Origin: Serratia fonticola
Lineage (GTDB): Bacteria > Pseudomonadota > Gammaproteobacteria > Enterobacterales > Enterobacteriaceae
DNA length: 64,000 nt
Direction: 5' to 3'
Assembly (NCBI RefSeq): GCF_006715025.1
Contig: NZ_VFMK01000001.1
Span: 4,712,001-4,776,000, forward strand
A program made the translations under genes and the position numbers. Below are positions 24,100-32,868 of the stretch, one piece after another; position 1 is the stretch's first letter, and each line of letters starts with the position of its first letter. A model generated the notes under the pieces. That model saw nothing but the letters and a program-made list of their open reading frames with translations. It did no database searches and had not been told where the DNA came from.

Positions 24100-25335
24100 A
24101 TGCATTTACATCTCGACCTGACAGGGGGTATTGCTGGTGACATGTTTATTGCTGCATTGCTTGACGCATTTCCTGCGCTGGATGACCCACTACAGCAAAT
24201 GTTAATTAATGTTGCGTCTGAAAGTCCGTTTCGAGTCCGAGTAACAGAGGGAATGAATAAAGGCATCAGGGGTAAGCGTTTTCTGGTTGATATTCCTTCA
24301 TACGTACCAATCACCGCGCCCTGCCAACATCATCCTGTCGGTATTCTTTCACGCCCTCATTCCCATCACCACCGCAGTTGGCGGGAAATCAGAAATTATA
24401 TTTGCCAGAGCTCTCTGTCAGAAAACGTAAAACAACATGCATTAGGGATTTTTGGCCTTCTCGCACAGGCTGAGGCACGAGTTCATAACGTTAATGTTGA
24501 ACAGGTGCACTTCCATGAGGTCGGAGCCTGGGACTGTATTGCCGATATTATAAGCGCCGCCTGGCTGATTGCACACTGTGGTTCGGCCTCCTGGTCAGTT
24601 TCAAAACTTCCCTGGGGGGGCGGCAGCGTGAAATGCGCGCATGGCGTTATCCCGGTACCTGCACCGGCAACGCTTCATTTGCTGGCAGGGTATGAATTTT
24701 TTGATGACGGTGAGGCAGGAGAGCGTATTACACCGACTGGCGCGGCCATTCTGGCCTGGCTCGCACCGACTCAACGTATCGCGTCAGGTCGATTAAAAGC
24801 AATCGGTTATGGTTTGGGCAGCCGGGAGTTAGTCACACGACCTAATATTCTGAGAGTCACAGCCCTGGAGCCAACATCCCTGCTTCAGCAAGAACAGATA
24901 GCGATTATACAATGCGATATTGACGATATGAGCGGAGAATTACTGGCCATTGCCCGAGAACAGCTTCGAGCGCTCGACGAAGTGCTGGAAATTACCGAGC
25001 ACATGGGCCAGGGTAAAAAAAATCGTTTTATCAGCACACTCACTCTTCTTTGCCGTCCTCACCATCTGGACATCGTGACAACAGCAGTATTTAAGCAGAC
25101 CTCCACGCTTGGATTACGTTACTGGTTATGCGATCGCGTCAGCCTGGATCGTGAACAACAACAGCTATCGGAGCACAGCGTTAAAATCGCTCGCCGCCCC
25201 GACGGCAACTTCACCGCCAAGCTGGAAGCAGACCATCTTCATCAGTGCGATAACCATCAACAGCGCTTACAACTGAAACGGAATAAAGAACAACAAGCGG
25301 AGGAGCTCGCCAATGCACATCACAGAAAAGATTGA
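24100..25335 (+). CDS. larC: LarC, nickel insertion protein of nickel-pincer cofactor synthesis
   Basis: 411 aa, DUF111 family: HLDLTGGIAGDMFIAALLD at the start, the family's histidine-rich stretch at about residues 77-92 (HSHHHRSWREIRNYI), HFHEVGAWDCIADI, and GGGSVKCAHGVIPVPAPAT. LarC is a CTP-dependent cyclometallase that inserts nickel into the pyridinium-3,5-bisthiocarboxylate mononucleotide. In Lactobacillus the protein is split by a frameshift (larC1/larC2); here it is one open frame. It overlaps larE by 23 bp and is the first gene after promoter C. An N-terminal His-x-His (residues 2 and 4) fits the family. Confidence 0.9.
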   Translation: MHLHLDLTGGIAGDMFIAALLDAFPALDDPLQQMLINVASESPFRVRVTEGMNKGIRGKRFLVDIPSYVPITAPCQHHPVGILSRPHSHHHRSWREIRNYICQSSLSENVKQHALGIFGLLAQAEARVHNVNVEQVHFHEVGAWDCIADIISAAWLIAHCGSASWSVSKLPWGGGSVKCAHGVIPVPAPATLHLLAGYEFFDDGEAGERITPTGAAILAWLAPTQRIASGRLKAIGYGLGSRELVTRPNILRVTALEPTSLLQQEQIAIIQCDIDDMSGELLAIAREQLRALDEVLEITEHMGQGKKNRFISTLTLLCRPHHLDIVTTAVFKQTSTLGLRYWLCDRVSLDREQQQLSEHSVKIARRPDGNFTAKLEADHLHQCDNHQQRLQLKRNKEQQAEELANAHHRKD

Positions 25336-26119
25336 ACAGCTGACACATATCCTTGCCTCACTGGAGCGGGTCACCGTAGCCGTCAGTGGTGGCGTTGACA
25401 GTATGACACTGGCTTATCTCGCCCATCAAACACTGGGTAATAAAGCCACAATGGCACACGCGGTTTCTCCTGCTGTGCCACGTAACGATACACAGCGTAT
25501 AGAAAACTATACCCAGGAATTAGGGTGGAATTTACGACTGGTACAGACAGGAGAAATCGCCCTGCGGGAATACCGTGAAAACCCTGTCAACCGTTGCTAT
25601 TACTGCAAAAATTGCCTGTATACCACGCTAAACGCGCTTAAAACCGGCCAGGTGATATCCGGCACCAACGTAGACGATCTTGGTGATTTCCGCCCTGGTT
25701 TAATCGCAGCTCAGGAACATCATGTTCGTCATCCTTATGTAGAAGCCGATATTGATAAAAAAACCTTGCGCGCGATTGCCACCCATCTTGGACTAAAACA
25801 GTTAGCCAACCTCCCCGCTTCTCCTTGTCTGGCGAGCCGAGTAGAAACGGGAATAATTATTCAGCCCCCGCAGCTTGAAGTGATCAACCAAATTGAAAAT
25901 TTAGTGCGCCAACAGGTCATGACAGACAACATTCGCTGTCGAATAACGGCACGACAGCTGGTTATTCAGATAGATCAACCTGCGTTGACGACGTTAGCGG
26001 AAGCACAAATTAGCAATATGCAAACCGCCATTATTGACACGGCAAAGCACGCTGGCCTGATGCTGCCGGTTATCTTCGCGCCTTACCAACGCGGCAGCGC
26101 TTTTATTAAGGATAATTGA
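25313..26119 (+). CDS. larE: LarE, sulfur transferase of nickel-pincer cofactor synthesis
   Basis: 268 aa, PP-loop ATP pyrophosphatase (SGGVDS, residues 25-30). It turns the two carboxylates of the LarB product into thiocarboxylates. Known LarE proteins come in two kinds: one with a single sacrificial cysteine and one with three cysteines carrying a [4Fe-4S] cluster. This one has C95 and C98 (NRCYYCK) and C172 (SPCLASR), the three-cysteine pattern, plus an extra C101. It overlaps larC at the start and larB at the stop (TGATG), so the three genes form one translational unit. Confidence 0.9.
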   Translation: MHITEKIEQLTHILASLERVTVAVSGGVDSMTLAYLAHQTLGNKATMAHAVSPAVPRNDTQRIENYTQELGWNLRLVQTGEIALREYRENPVNRCYYCKNCLYTTLNALKTGQVISGTNVDDLGDFRPGLIAAQEHHVRHPYVEADIDKKTLRAIATHLGLKQLANLPASPCLASRVETGIIIQPPQLEVINQIENLVRQQVMTDNIRCRITARQLVIQIDQPALTTLAEAQISNMQTAIIDTAKHAGLMLPVIFAPYQRGSAFIKDN

Positions 26120-26778
26120 TGACAGGCATTATTCTGGATTTTGAACGGGCGGCACGCTGTGGCATAGAAGAAGCCGTATTTTGCGAAAGTAAAACGCCAC
26201 AACAAATTTCGGATATTATTACGCTGGCTTCCAACGCCGGTCAACGCCTGCTACTGACACGGCTTAGTGCGGAGAAACTGAGTACTTTGCCGGAACAGGT
26301 GCAAACCCAGCTCAATTATGACCCGGATGGCTGGACTGCTACATTCGGCCCACAGCCTGAATGCGGACAAACACCACGAATAGCCATTGTGTCCGGCGGA
26401 ACCTCCGATCACCATGTCTGCAGCGAGGCCGCTAATACTCTGCATTATCATGGTTATTCCTGTCAGCGTTTTGAGGATGTTGGTATTGCCGGCCTGTGGC
26501 GTTTAATGAAACAGCTGGAAGAGATCAAGAAAGCCGACATCATTATTACCGTTGCCGGTATGGAAGCCGCATTACCTACCGTGCTGGCCGGCTTGGTCGC
26601 CAACCCTATTATTGCCGTGCCAACCTCTGTTGGATATGGCGTTGCCACCGGTGGTCATCTCGCCCTGCAATCTATGCTCGGCAGTTGTGCCAGTGGTCTG
26701 ACCGTTGTCAATATTGATAACGGTTTTGGCGCTGCCTGCGCGGCTATTCGTTTATTGAATCAATTCAAGCCACGATAG
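26119..26778 (+). CDS. larB: LarB, pyridinium-3,5-biscarboxylate mononucleotide synthase
   Basis: 219 aa. The C-terminal half (about residues 86-219) is the PurE-like domain (RIAIVSGGTSDHHVCSEAA; VAGMEAALPTVLAGL; VPTSVGYG). LarB carboxylates and hydrolyses nicotinic acid adenine dinucleotide, the first step of nickel-pincer nucleotide synthesis. I start it at ATG 26119, overlapping the larE stop and preceded by AAGGA; a TTG one codon upstream is possible. With larC and larE it completes the cofactor pathway. The Tat-signal DUF362 gene follows 75 bp later. No larA lies in the window. Confidence 0.9.
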   Translation: MTGIILDFERAARCGIEEAVFCESKTPQQISDIITLASNAGQRLLLTRLSAEKLSTLPEQVQTQLNYDPDGWTATFGPQPECGQTPRIAIVSGGTSDHHVCSEAANTLHYHGYSCQRFEDVGIAGLWRLMKQLEEIKKADIIITVAGMEAALPTVLAGLVANPIIAVPTSVGYGVATGGHLALQSMLGSCASGLTVVNIDNGFGAACAAIRLLNQFKPR

Positions 26779-26853
26779 TTTTTAGGGTCGTTGAAATAAA
26801 TTTTCATGAGCAAAATACTTTTTTTCGTGAAATATTTTATTAAGGAGAACAAT

Positions 26854-27834
26854 ATGGACAGACGTAAATTCCTCAAAGTAACGGGTTTAACCGCTGCTGG
26901 CGTCGTACTCTCCAGCCAACAGGCCAGCGTCATGGCAGCCGAAAATGCCCTCACCACTCAACCCTCCCCGGCAAAAGCCAAGGTCTTTTTTACCCGGGAT
27001 CTGAGCGCGTCAGGCCTTAAAAAAATGTACGACCTGGTTCAGGCACCTCTTTCGGGAAAAATCGCAGTAAAGCTACATACAGGTGAACCCAATGGCCCCA
27101 ATATTATCCCCCGTGAATGGGTCAAATCTTTACTGCCGGAGATCCCGAACAGCACCATAGTGGAAACCAACGTGTTTTATCCAAGCCCTCGTCAAACAAC
27201 CGAAGGGCACCGGGAAACATTACGTATCAATGGCTGGAACTTTAGTGAAGTTGATATTCTGGATGCTGATGGAGATATCAATTTTCCGGTACCCGGCGGT
27301 AAATGGTTTAAGGAAATCGCTATGGGTAAAAACCTCGTTAATTATGATTCACTTCTGGTTTTAACCCACTTTAAAGGGCATGCCATGGGCGGATTCGGTG
27401 GTTCACTTAAAAATATTGCCATTGGCTGTGCATCCGGCAAAGTCGGTAAAAAACAACTTCACCAGCGAGGTGATGCGCCATTTGGCCATAATGGAGCGAG
27501 ATTTATGGAGAACATGGCCGAATCGGGTAAAGCTATCGTTAATCACTTCGGAGAGAAAATAGCTTATATCAACGTGATGCGTAACATGTCTGTTGACTGT
27601 GACTGTGCGGGGACGAGTGCCGCACCGGTCGTCACGCCGGATATCGGTATTCTTGCTTCCACGGATCTGCTTGCGATTGATCAAGCCTCAGTTGACTTGA
27701 TTTACGCCCTCCCCCCTGCTCAACGCCATGACCTTGTAGAGAGGATGGAGTCTCGGGAGGGCCTGCACCAGCTTACCGCGATGGAAAATCTGGGAATAGG
27801 AAGCCGCGCATACGAGCTTATCGACGTTAGCTGA
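26854..27834 (+). CDS. Tat-exported DUF362 protein, candidate nickel-pincer enzyme
   Basis: 326 aa. Twin-arginine signal at residues 2-8 (DRRKFLK) with a hydrophobic stretch and cut near VMAA-EN. The rest is a DUF362 domain. Residues H176, K186 and H203 lie in HAMGGFGGSLK and KKQLH; the spacing H-x9-K-x16-H is close to H174, K184 and H200 of lactate racemase LarA, where K184 binds the cofactor and H200 binds nickel. PSPRQTTEGHRETLRINGW (H119) recalls the LarA H108 region. Cysteines C192, C249 and C251 are also present. It is last in the larCEB operon, in the place of larA. Tat exports folded, cofactor-loaded proteins. Function is inferred; an iron-sulfur role is an alternative. ATG 26854 has AAGGAG upstream. 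Confidence 0.82.
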   Translation: MDRRKFLKVTGLTAAGVVLSSQQASVMAAENALTTQPSPAKAKVFFTRDLSASGLKKMYDLVQAPLSGKIAVKLHTGEPNGPNIIPREWVKSLLPEIPNSTIVETNVFYPSPRQTTEGHRETLRINGWNFSEVDILDADGDINFPVPGGKWFKEIAMGKNLVNYDSLLVLTHFKGHAMGGFGGSLKNIAIGCASGKVGKKQLHQRGDAPFGHNGARFMENMAESGKAIVNHFGEKIAYINVMRNMSVDCDCAGTSAAPVVTPDIGILASTDLLAIDQASVDLIYALPPAQRHDLVERMESREGLHQLTAMENLGIGSRAYELIDVS

Positions 27835-27889
27835 TACCCGCTACGAGTTTTTTTCATCAGACAATCGGGGGAATAAAAACTGTCAGCAT

Positions 27890-27964
27890 ATTCCTGCCGC
27901 ATGGCACGCAATTATAGAAAACCATTTGGTGAAAAGTGTGGCAGGCCTATGCAGATACTAAAAT
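27890..27964 (+). pseudogene. Fragment of an NTF2/SnoaL-like gene
   Basis: About 75 bp (IPAAWHAIIENHLVK..) are nearly the same DNA as the intact gene at 41267-41674 (its 41554-41627 part), with about ten differences and one inserted base that shifts the frame. No start or rest of the gene remains. It is a decayed second copy or the scar of a rearrangement. Confidence 0.78.
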
Positions 27965-28365
27965 TCTTTTTATATTATAGACTAAGCAGATAGATGCAAC
28001 GTAGAGAACAATAAATGTTAATGGTTGATGATTAACCTTTACACATCCGATACATTATCCCTAAGGAATGGATTTTTATTATAGATTCATTTATCTTCCA
28101 CTTCATTATGTAAATTTTTTTGCAAATTGAATCAACATAGTGATCACATAATAATATTCCTCTCCAACTCGTTCATTTCTCCATTCTCTTCTTTTCCCTT
28201 AGTGACATTTTCTTACAATCCCCTGCGTATAATGACGCCTCTCTGCGTTACGAGCTGTTCATTATGATGGTTTACATGCGTTCATTTCCTGGTATTTCCC
28301 TCCGTCTTGTGAGTCGCTATAACTAACATCATTAAGGCGCCAACATATCTTCGAAGGAGTAGATA
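27965..28365. other. Intergenic region upstream of the PTS regulator
   Basis: About 400 bp, AT-rich, between the NTF2-like fragment and the PRD regulator gene. It presumably carries that operon's promoter; GTGATCACA at 28139-28147 is a small palindrome of unknown meaning. No gene seen. Confidence 0.4.
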
Positions 28366-29871
28366 ATGAAAGTGCTAAGTAAAAGACAAATATCTCTGGT
28401 GAACCGTTTAGCTCAAGAGAATGGCTGGCTAGCCACCACTCAGGCGGCAAAAATACTCGATATTTCAGTGAGTACGCTCCGGCGAGACGTTGAGGCGATT
28501 AACCTTTATTTCGCTGATAAAGGTAACTATATACTCAGCAAACCCGGACTGGGGCTGAAACTTGACGCTAACGGCATAGTGTCGCTGCCTGCTGCTTCCG
28601 GAGATGAACATGTTGTTAACATACTAAAAAGTAAAAGACTTGTGGGTATCACCACCGATTTGCTAACACATTCGCCAACGCCTCTATCCATCAGTTTTTT
28701 GTCAGAGAAATATTTTATAAGCCGTTCCTCTATCGTAGAGGACTTAAATAAAATTGATAAATGGCTGGGAAACTTTTCGCTGCAGATGATAAAGAATCAT
28801 ACGGGGACGCATATTGAAGGCAATGACTATGATATTCGCATGGCTCTCAAAGAGATCATTACACATAGCGTTTTATGCAATTATCAGATGACCGACAGCA
28901 GAATAGACAGATTCTCCCGGGTGCAGCTCATCAAAGAGTTTGGTAAGGAGAATGTTGCCAACTGCATCAATCTCATCACGTTTATAGAGGATGAATTAGC
29001 ATGTGCAATTAGCGAGCCGTATTACACCAATCTTTTTTCACATTTATTGGTCACAATCCGACGCATGGAGCAGAGAAAACATCATTCCAATGACGATTGT
29101 GTACCTGCCTATGATACCAAGGAATGGCAAATTGCAGTAAAAGCAATAAGCTGGCTCGAGAAAAAATACACACTTTCCTTCCCGGCGATTGAGATAAGCT
29201 ATATCTATCAATATCTTGTTTCATCTGGAAAACATCAGGTCCATACCAGCCCTCTTGATCTTGGTGTAGCGGATAAAGAAGCGTTAAGTTATGCAATAAA
29301 TCTTACCAGCGCCCTTTCTCAATCGCTCAAATGTGATTTGATATCTGACAAGGCACTTTTGAATGCGTTGGTCATGCATATTAAACCCATGTTGAATCGT
29401 CTGTCTTTCCGGATAATCATCCATAACCCTCTTCTTGATGAGATCAAAAAAGAGCTTTCTGAAGTCTTCATTGCGGTTAGAAACGCAACAATGAGGATCA
29501 ATAATTACAGCAAACACGATCCCCCCTCAGAGGATGAGGTTGCCTATTTAACCGTGTATATTCAGGCTGCAATAGAAAAGGTTAAAGAGAACAAAAAAAT
29601 AATCCTTGTCTGCTCAAGCGGGGTTGGAACATCCCAACTCCTTTATAGCCGGATTACCAAGGCATTCCCTGACTGGGAGATTATCGATATTGTGCCCGGA
29701 AGCAGGCTGAAAAAAACATTAGCTGAAAAAAAATGTGACTTAATCATCTCGACCATACGGATAGAGGAAATGATGATCCCCGTCGCCTATGTTTCAGCTC
29801 TTTTTTCAGCAAAAGACATTATTCGTGTGACAGAAACTCTGTTCGCCGAACGCAACTTTCAGGAGAAATAA
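28366..29871 (+). CDS. PRD-domain transcriptional regulator of a PTS operon
   Basis: 501 aa. An N-terminal helix-turn-helix (about residues 5-60; TTQAAKILDISVSTLRRDVEAIN) and a second HTH_11/Mga-like region (about 100-150; ISFLSEKYFISRSSIVEDLNKIDKWL) are followed by two PTS regulation domains with conserved histidines. Near residue 405 there is an EIIB-like domain with its cysteine (IILVCSSGVGTSQLLYSRI). The usual C-terminal EIIA domain of MtlR/LicR-type activators is missing; EIIA is a separate gene one base downstream. It probably activates the following PTS genes when phosphorylated by PTS components. GAAGGAG precedes the ATG. Confidence 0.85.
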   Translation: MKVLSKRQISLVNRLAQENGWLATTQAAKILDISVSTLRRDVEAINLYFADKGNYILSKPGLGLKLDANGIVSLPAASGDEHVVNILKSKRLVGITTDLLTHSPTPLSISFLSEKYFISRSSIVEDLNKIDKWLGNFSLQMIKNHTGTHIEGNDYDIRMALKEIITHSVLCNYQMTDSRIDRFSRVQLIKEFGKENVANCINLITFIEDELACAISEPYYTNLFSHLLVTIRRMEQRKHHSNDDCVPAYDTKEWQIAVKAISWLEKKYTLSFPAIEISYIYQYLVSSGKHQVHTSPLDLGVADKEALSYAINLTSALSQSLKCDLISDKALLNALVMHIKPMLNRLSFRIIIHNPLLDEIKKELSEVFIAVRNATMRINNYSKHDPPSEDEVAYLTVYIQAAIEKVKENKKIILVCSSGVGTSQLLYSRITKAFPDWEIIDIVPGSRLKKTLAEKKCDLIISTIRIEEMMIPVAYVSALFSAKDIIRVTETLFAERNFQEK

Positions 29872-29872
29872 T

Positions 29873-30346
29873 ATGTTAGATAAAATAGTGATAAGCGATC
29901 TGTTAAGTAAAGCCTGCGTTATTACTGACATGCAGGCAAACAGTAAAATTGATGTCATTGAGCAGTTAACCCAGTCGCTTTGCGATGAAGGCGTAATCAG
30001 TAATAAGCAGGGATTTATCAATGACGTACTCGCCAGGGAAGCCCTAGGATCGACCGGATTTGAAAACCAGATAGCGATTCCACATGGCAAGTCCTGCTGG
30101 GTGAATGAAACAAGAATAGCCGTGGCAAAACTGAAAGAGACTGTCGATTGGGAAACAATGGATAGCTCCGATGTGAAGCTGGTTATTCTTTTCGCAGTAA
30201 AAGAAGCAGACAGCGGAGCCGGGCATATAAAAGTCCTGGCTCGTATATCGATTGCATTAGGGGATGATGATGTTGTTGAAAAACTGCTTAATGCCGATTC
30301 GCAAGACGAATTATACCGGTTAATTATCAGCAATACCGGGGAGTAG
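29873..30346 (+). CDS. PTS EIIA component, fructose family
   Basis: 157 aa EIIA domain with phosphorylation site H71 in QIAIPHGKS and the flanking pattern FINDVLAREALGSTGFENQ. It passes phosphate from HPr to the EIIB domain encoded by the next gene. The start lies one base after the regulator's stop. The sugar is unknown. Confidence 0.88.
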   Translation: MLDKIVISDLLSKACVITDMQANSKIDVIEQLTQSLCDEGVISNKQGFINDVLAREALGSTGFENQIAIPHGKSCWVNETRIAVAKLKETVDWETMDSSDVKLVILFAVKEADSGAGHIKVLARISIALGDDDVVEKLLNADSQDELYRLIISNTGE

Positions 30347-30367
30347 TCTCTTCACAAGGAGAATAAC

Positions 30368-31774
30368 ATGAAAATTATTGCAATTACCGCCTGTCCAACA
30401 GGCGTTGCACATACTTACCTTGCAGAAGCAAACCTTAAAAAGAACGCCTCAAAAAAAGGCATTCCAATACTTGTTGAAACTCACGGCGCTGTTGACAGTG
30501 AATACATTTTCACGGATGACGATATCAGGCAGGCAGATATTGTCTTAATTGCTGCCGATAAGGTCATTGATCTCTCTCGCTTCAATAATAAAAACATTAT
30601 CCGGGTCTCTGTGACTCGGGCTGCAAAGGATGCACCAGGCTTACTGGATGATATTGTTTCTGGCAAATTACAGCCAGAACGGCATCTTGAAACAGGCATA
30701 GATAAAGAACAACAAAAAAAAGACACAGATAATTCATTCTTTTCAAAAATTTATATCCACCTTATTACCGGCGTCAACCTGATGATACCGTTCGTGGTTG
30801 CCGGCGGCATTTTAATTGCCCTGAGTTTCTCATTTGGAATTACCGCGGCAACACCGGGGGATGCAAACTTTAACCCCATTGCAAAAATGCTTTCTGATAT
30901 CGGGGGCGGTGCCGCTTTTGCACTGATGCTTCCTATTCTGTCGCTCGGGATCAGTAAATCCATTAGCGGCAATATGGGCATAGTGTCAGGTGCGGTGGGT
31001 GGCATGATGGCAATACAGACAGGATCAGGCTTCCTGGGGGCATTGCTGGCCGGATTCCTGGCCGGGTATATCACGCTTGTTATCATAAAATACATCAATC
31101 TGCCCAAGTCTGTTGCGGGTTTAAAGCCTATTCTCATCGTCCCGTTACTGAGCGTCTTCATCACTGGCGCACTCATGGTACTGGTCATTGGCGAGCCCAT
31201 TAAGTTTCTTCTCGATGCACTGACTTCGTTCCTCGAAAACCTGGGAAATACCAACGCAGCCATCATGGGGCTTTTGATCGGCATGATGGTGGCTTTTGAT
31301 ATGGGCGGGCCGCTGAACAAGACCGTGTGTATGTTTGCCATTGGTCTGATGTCGACGGGCATCTATGAACCGATTGCCGCATGCATGGCCGCCGGTATGG
31401 TGCCACCGTTAGGTATTGCACTCGCTACTACGCTATTTGGCCGAAAATTTACCCGGCAGGAAAAAGACACCGGAAAGGTCACCTATGTTCTCGGCCTGTC
31501 ATTTATCACCGAAGGCGCTATCCCTTACGCCGTTGCCGATCCACTGCGCGTCATTCCAGCCATCGTCGCTGGCTCCGGGCTCGCTGGTGCCCTCTCTATG
31601 GCGTTGGGATGTGCCTCAAGGGCCCCACACGGCGGCATATTCGTCATGTTTATTCCTAATGTGATTACCAACGTCTTGGGTTATATCGTCGCTATCGCCG
31701 CCGGTGCATTACTGACCGCCATTATTCTTCGGTTTATTAAGAAAGACAGCCCTGAAGCTGTACAGGAGATGTAA
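30368..31774 (+). CDS. PTS EIIBC component, fructose family
   Basis: 468 aa. The N-terminal EIIB domain carries C9 in ITACPTGVAHTYLAE. After a linker (about residues 100-125), the membrane EIIC domain has about nine helices with GVNLMIPFVVAGGILIAL, FLAGYITLVIIKYINLP, DMGGPLNKT and ITEGAIPYAVADP, all typical of FruA/FrwBC-like transporters. It imports and phosphorylates a sugar. AAGGAG lies upstream. It is co-transcribed with EIIA and the aldolase. Confidence 0.92.
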   Translation: MKIIAITACPTGVAHTYLAEANLKKNASKKGIPILVETHGAVDSEYIFTDDDIRQADIVLIAADKVIDLSRFNNKNIIRVSVTRAAKDAPGLLDDIVSGKLQPERHLETGIDKEQQKKDTDNSFFSKIYIHLITGVNLMIPFVVAGGILIALSFSFGITAATPGDANFNPIAKMLSDIGGGAAFALMLPILSLGISKSISGNMGIVSGAVGGMMAIQTGSGFLGALLAGFLAGYITLVIIKYINLPKSVAGLKPILIVPLLSVFITGALMVLVIGEPIKFLLDALTSFLENLGNTNAAIMGLLIGMMVAFDMGGPLNKTVCMFAIGLMSTGIYEPIAACMAAGMVPPLGIALATTLFGRKFTRQEKDTGKVTYVLGLSFITEGAIPYAVADPLRVIPAIVAGSGLAGALSMALGCASRAPHGGIFVMFIPNVITNVLGYIVAIAAGALLTAIILRFIKKDSPEAVQEM

Positions 31775-31776
31775 CC

Positions 31777-32637
31777 ATGCTTATGAATATGAAAGACATG
31801 CTATCTGTTGCTCAGAAAAATAAATTTGGTGTTGGTGCTTTTAATATCGCCTCTGCTGAATTCGCCAGACTTGTTATTGAAGTGGCAGAAAAACATCGTT
31901 CACCGGTTATTCTTGAAGTCCATCCGGATGAACATGAATTTACCGGGGATGACTTTATTTACTATCTGCGCGAACTTGCCATTAAGGCAACGGTACCTGT
32001 CGTGATCCATTTGGATCATGGGCAAACCCTTGAGCAGGTTATGCGGGCGATACGTACTGGCTATACCTCCGTCATGATTGATGCCTCCGCCCTTCCTCTG
32101 GAGGAAAATATCGCCATCACCCGTCACGTCACCGAAGTGGCACACGCGGCAGGTGTTTCGGTTGAAGCGGAACTTGGCACTATCGGTGTGGCACAGGGGA
32201 GCAACGAAGGCGGACACGCTGAGATTCTCTATACCGATCCTCAACAGGCTGAGCAATTTGTTAAACAGACCGGCGTCGATACGTTAGCCGTTGCGATTGG
32301 CACCTCACATGGTTTATATCCGGCAGGAAAACAGCCGAAATTGGATATCGAGAGGCTTCAAGCTATTAAACAACGGCTAAATATCCCTTTAGTTCTGCAC
32401 GGTGGGTCAGGTAACAAGGATGCGGAAGTTGCAGAATCTATCCAGCACGGTGTCGGTAAAATCAACATTTCCAGCGATATGAAAAAAGCCTTCTTTGTTG
32501 CACTTGAAGAAGAGTTGAAGTCAGGCAGTCACGAGCCTAACGCTCTATTTATCAAGCCAATGGAAGCAGCGAAAGCCATTGTGGTTCAAAAAATGAATTT
32601 ATTCTCATCCATTGGGAAGGCCGAGCTTTACCGCTAG
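31777..32637 (+). CDS. Class II ketose-bisphosphate aldolase (GatY/KbaY/FbaA family)
   Basis: 286 aa zinc aldolase. HLDHGQ (residues 78-83) gives catalytic D80 and zinc ligand H81; the further zinc histidines lie in GTSHGLYP and VLHGGSGN. VEAELGTIG is the GatY/KbaY-like glutamate loop. It splits a ketose bisphosphate (fructose or tagatose type) to dihydroxyacetone phosphate and glyceraldehyde phosphate. As the last PTS-operon gene it likely acts on the imported sugar after a second phosphorylation, but no sugar-phosphate kinase is in the cluster. The start MLMNMKDML has AGGAG upstream; internal Met codons could serve. Confidence 0.88.
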   Translation: MLMNMKDMLSVAQKNKFGVGAFNIASAEFARLVIEVAEKHRSPVILEVHPDEHEFTGDDFIYYLRELAIKATVPVVIHLDHGQTLEQVMRAIRTGYTSVMIDASALPLEENIAITRHVTEVAHAAGVSVEAELGTIGVAQGSNEGGHAEILYTDPQQAEQFVKQTGVDTLAVAIGTSHGLYPAGKQPKLDIERLQAIKQRLNIPLVLHGGSGNKDAEVAESIQHGVGKINISSDMKKAFFVALEEELKSGSHEPNALFIKPMEAAKAIVVQKMNLFSSIGKAELYR

Positions 32638-32654
32638 AATGGCGTGTTTGGTCA

Positions 32655-32680
32655 AAAGGGAGTCTTTAAAGGCTCCCTTT
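32655..32680 (+). terminator. Terminator of the PTS operon
   Basis: AAAGGGAG (32655-32662), 10-nt loop, CTCCCTTT (32673-32680), 18 bp past the aldolase stop. The stem ends in TTT, a short U-run. Confidence 0.65.
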
Positions 32681-32868
32681 AAGTTCACACTTTTTCCGCT
32701 TAATCATTTCCCAGGCAAAATACAGACTTTATTGTTCAGCAGGCCTTATCCCCATTGATTAACTCACCACGAAGTCATTTCTTCACGGGACAATCTCCCA
32801 CTACCACCACAAGGATACGCGGAAGAAGAATCACGTTTAACGCCTCTTCAATCCGTTGGAGACGTTTT

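Noticed and set aside
24100..25335. Programmed frameshift in larC, as known in Lactobacillus
   Set aside because: Here larC is one uninterrupted frame.
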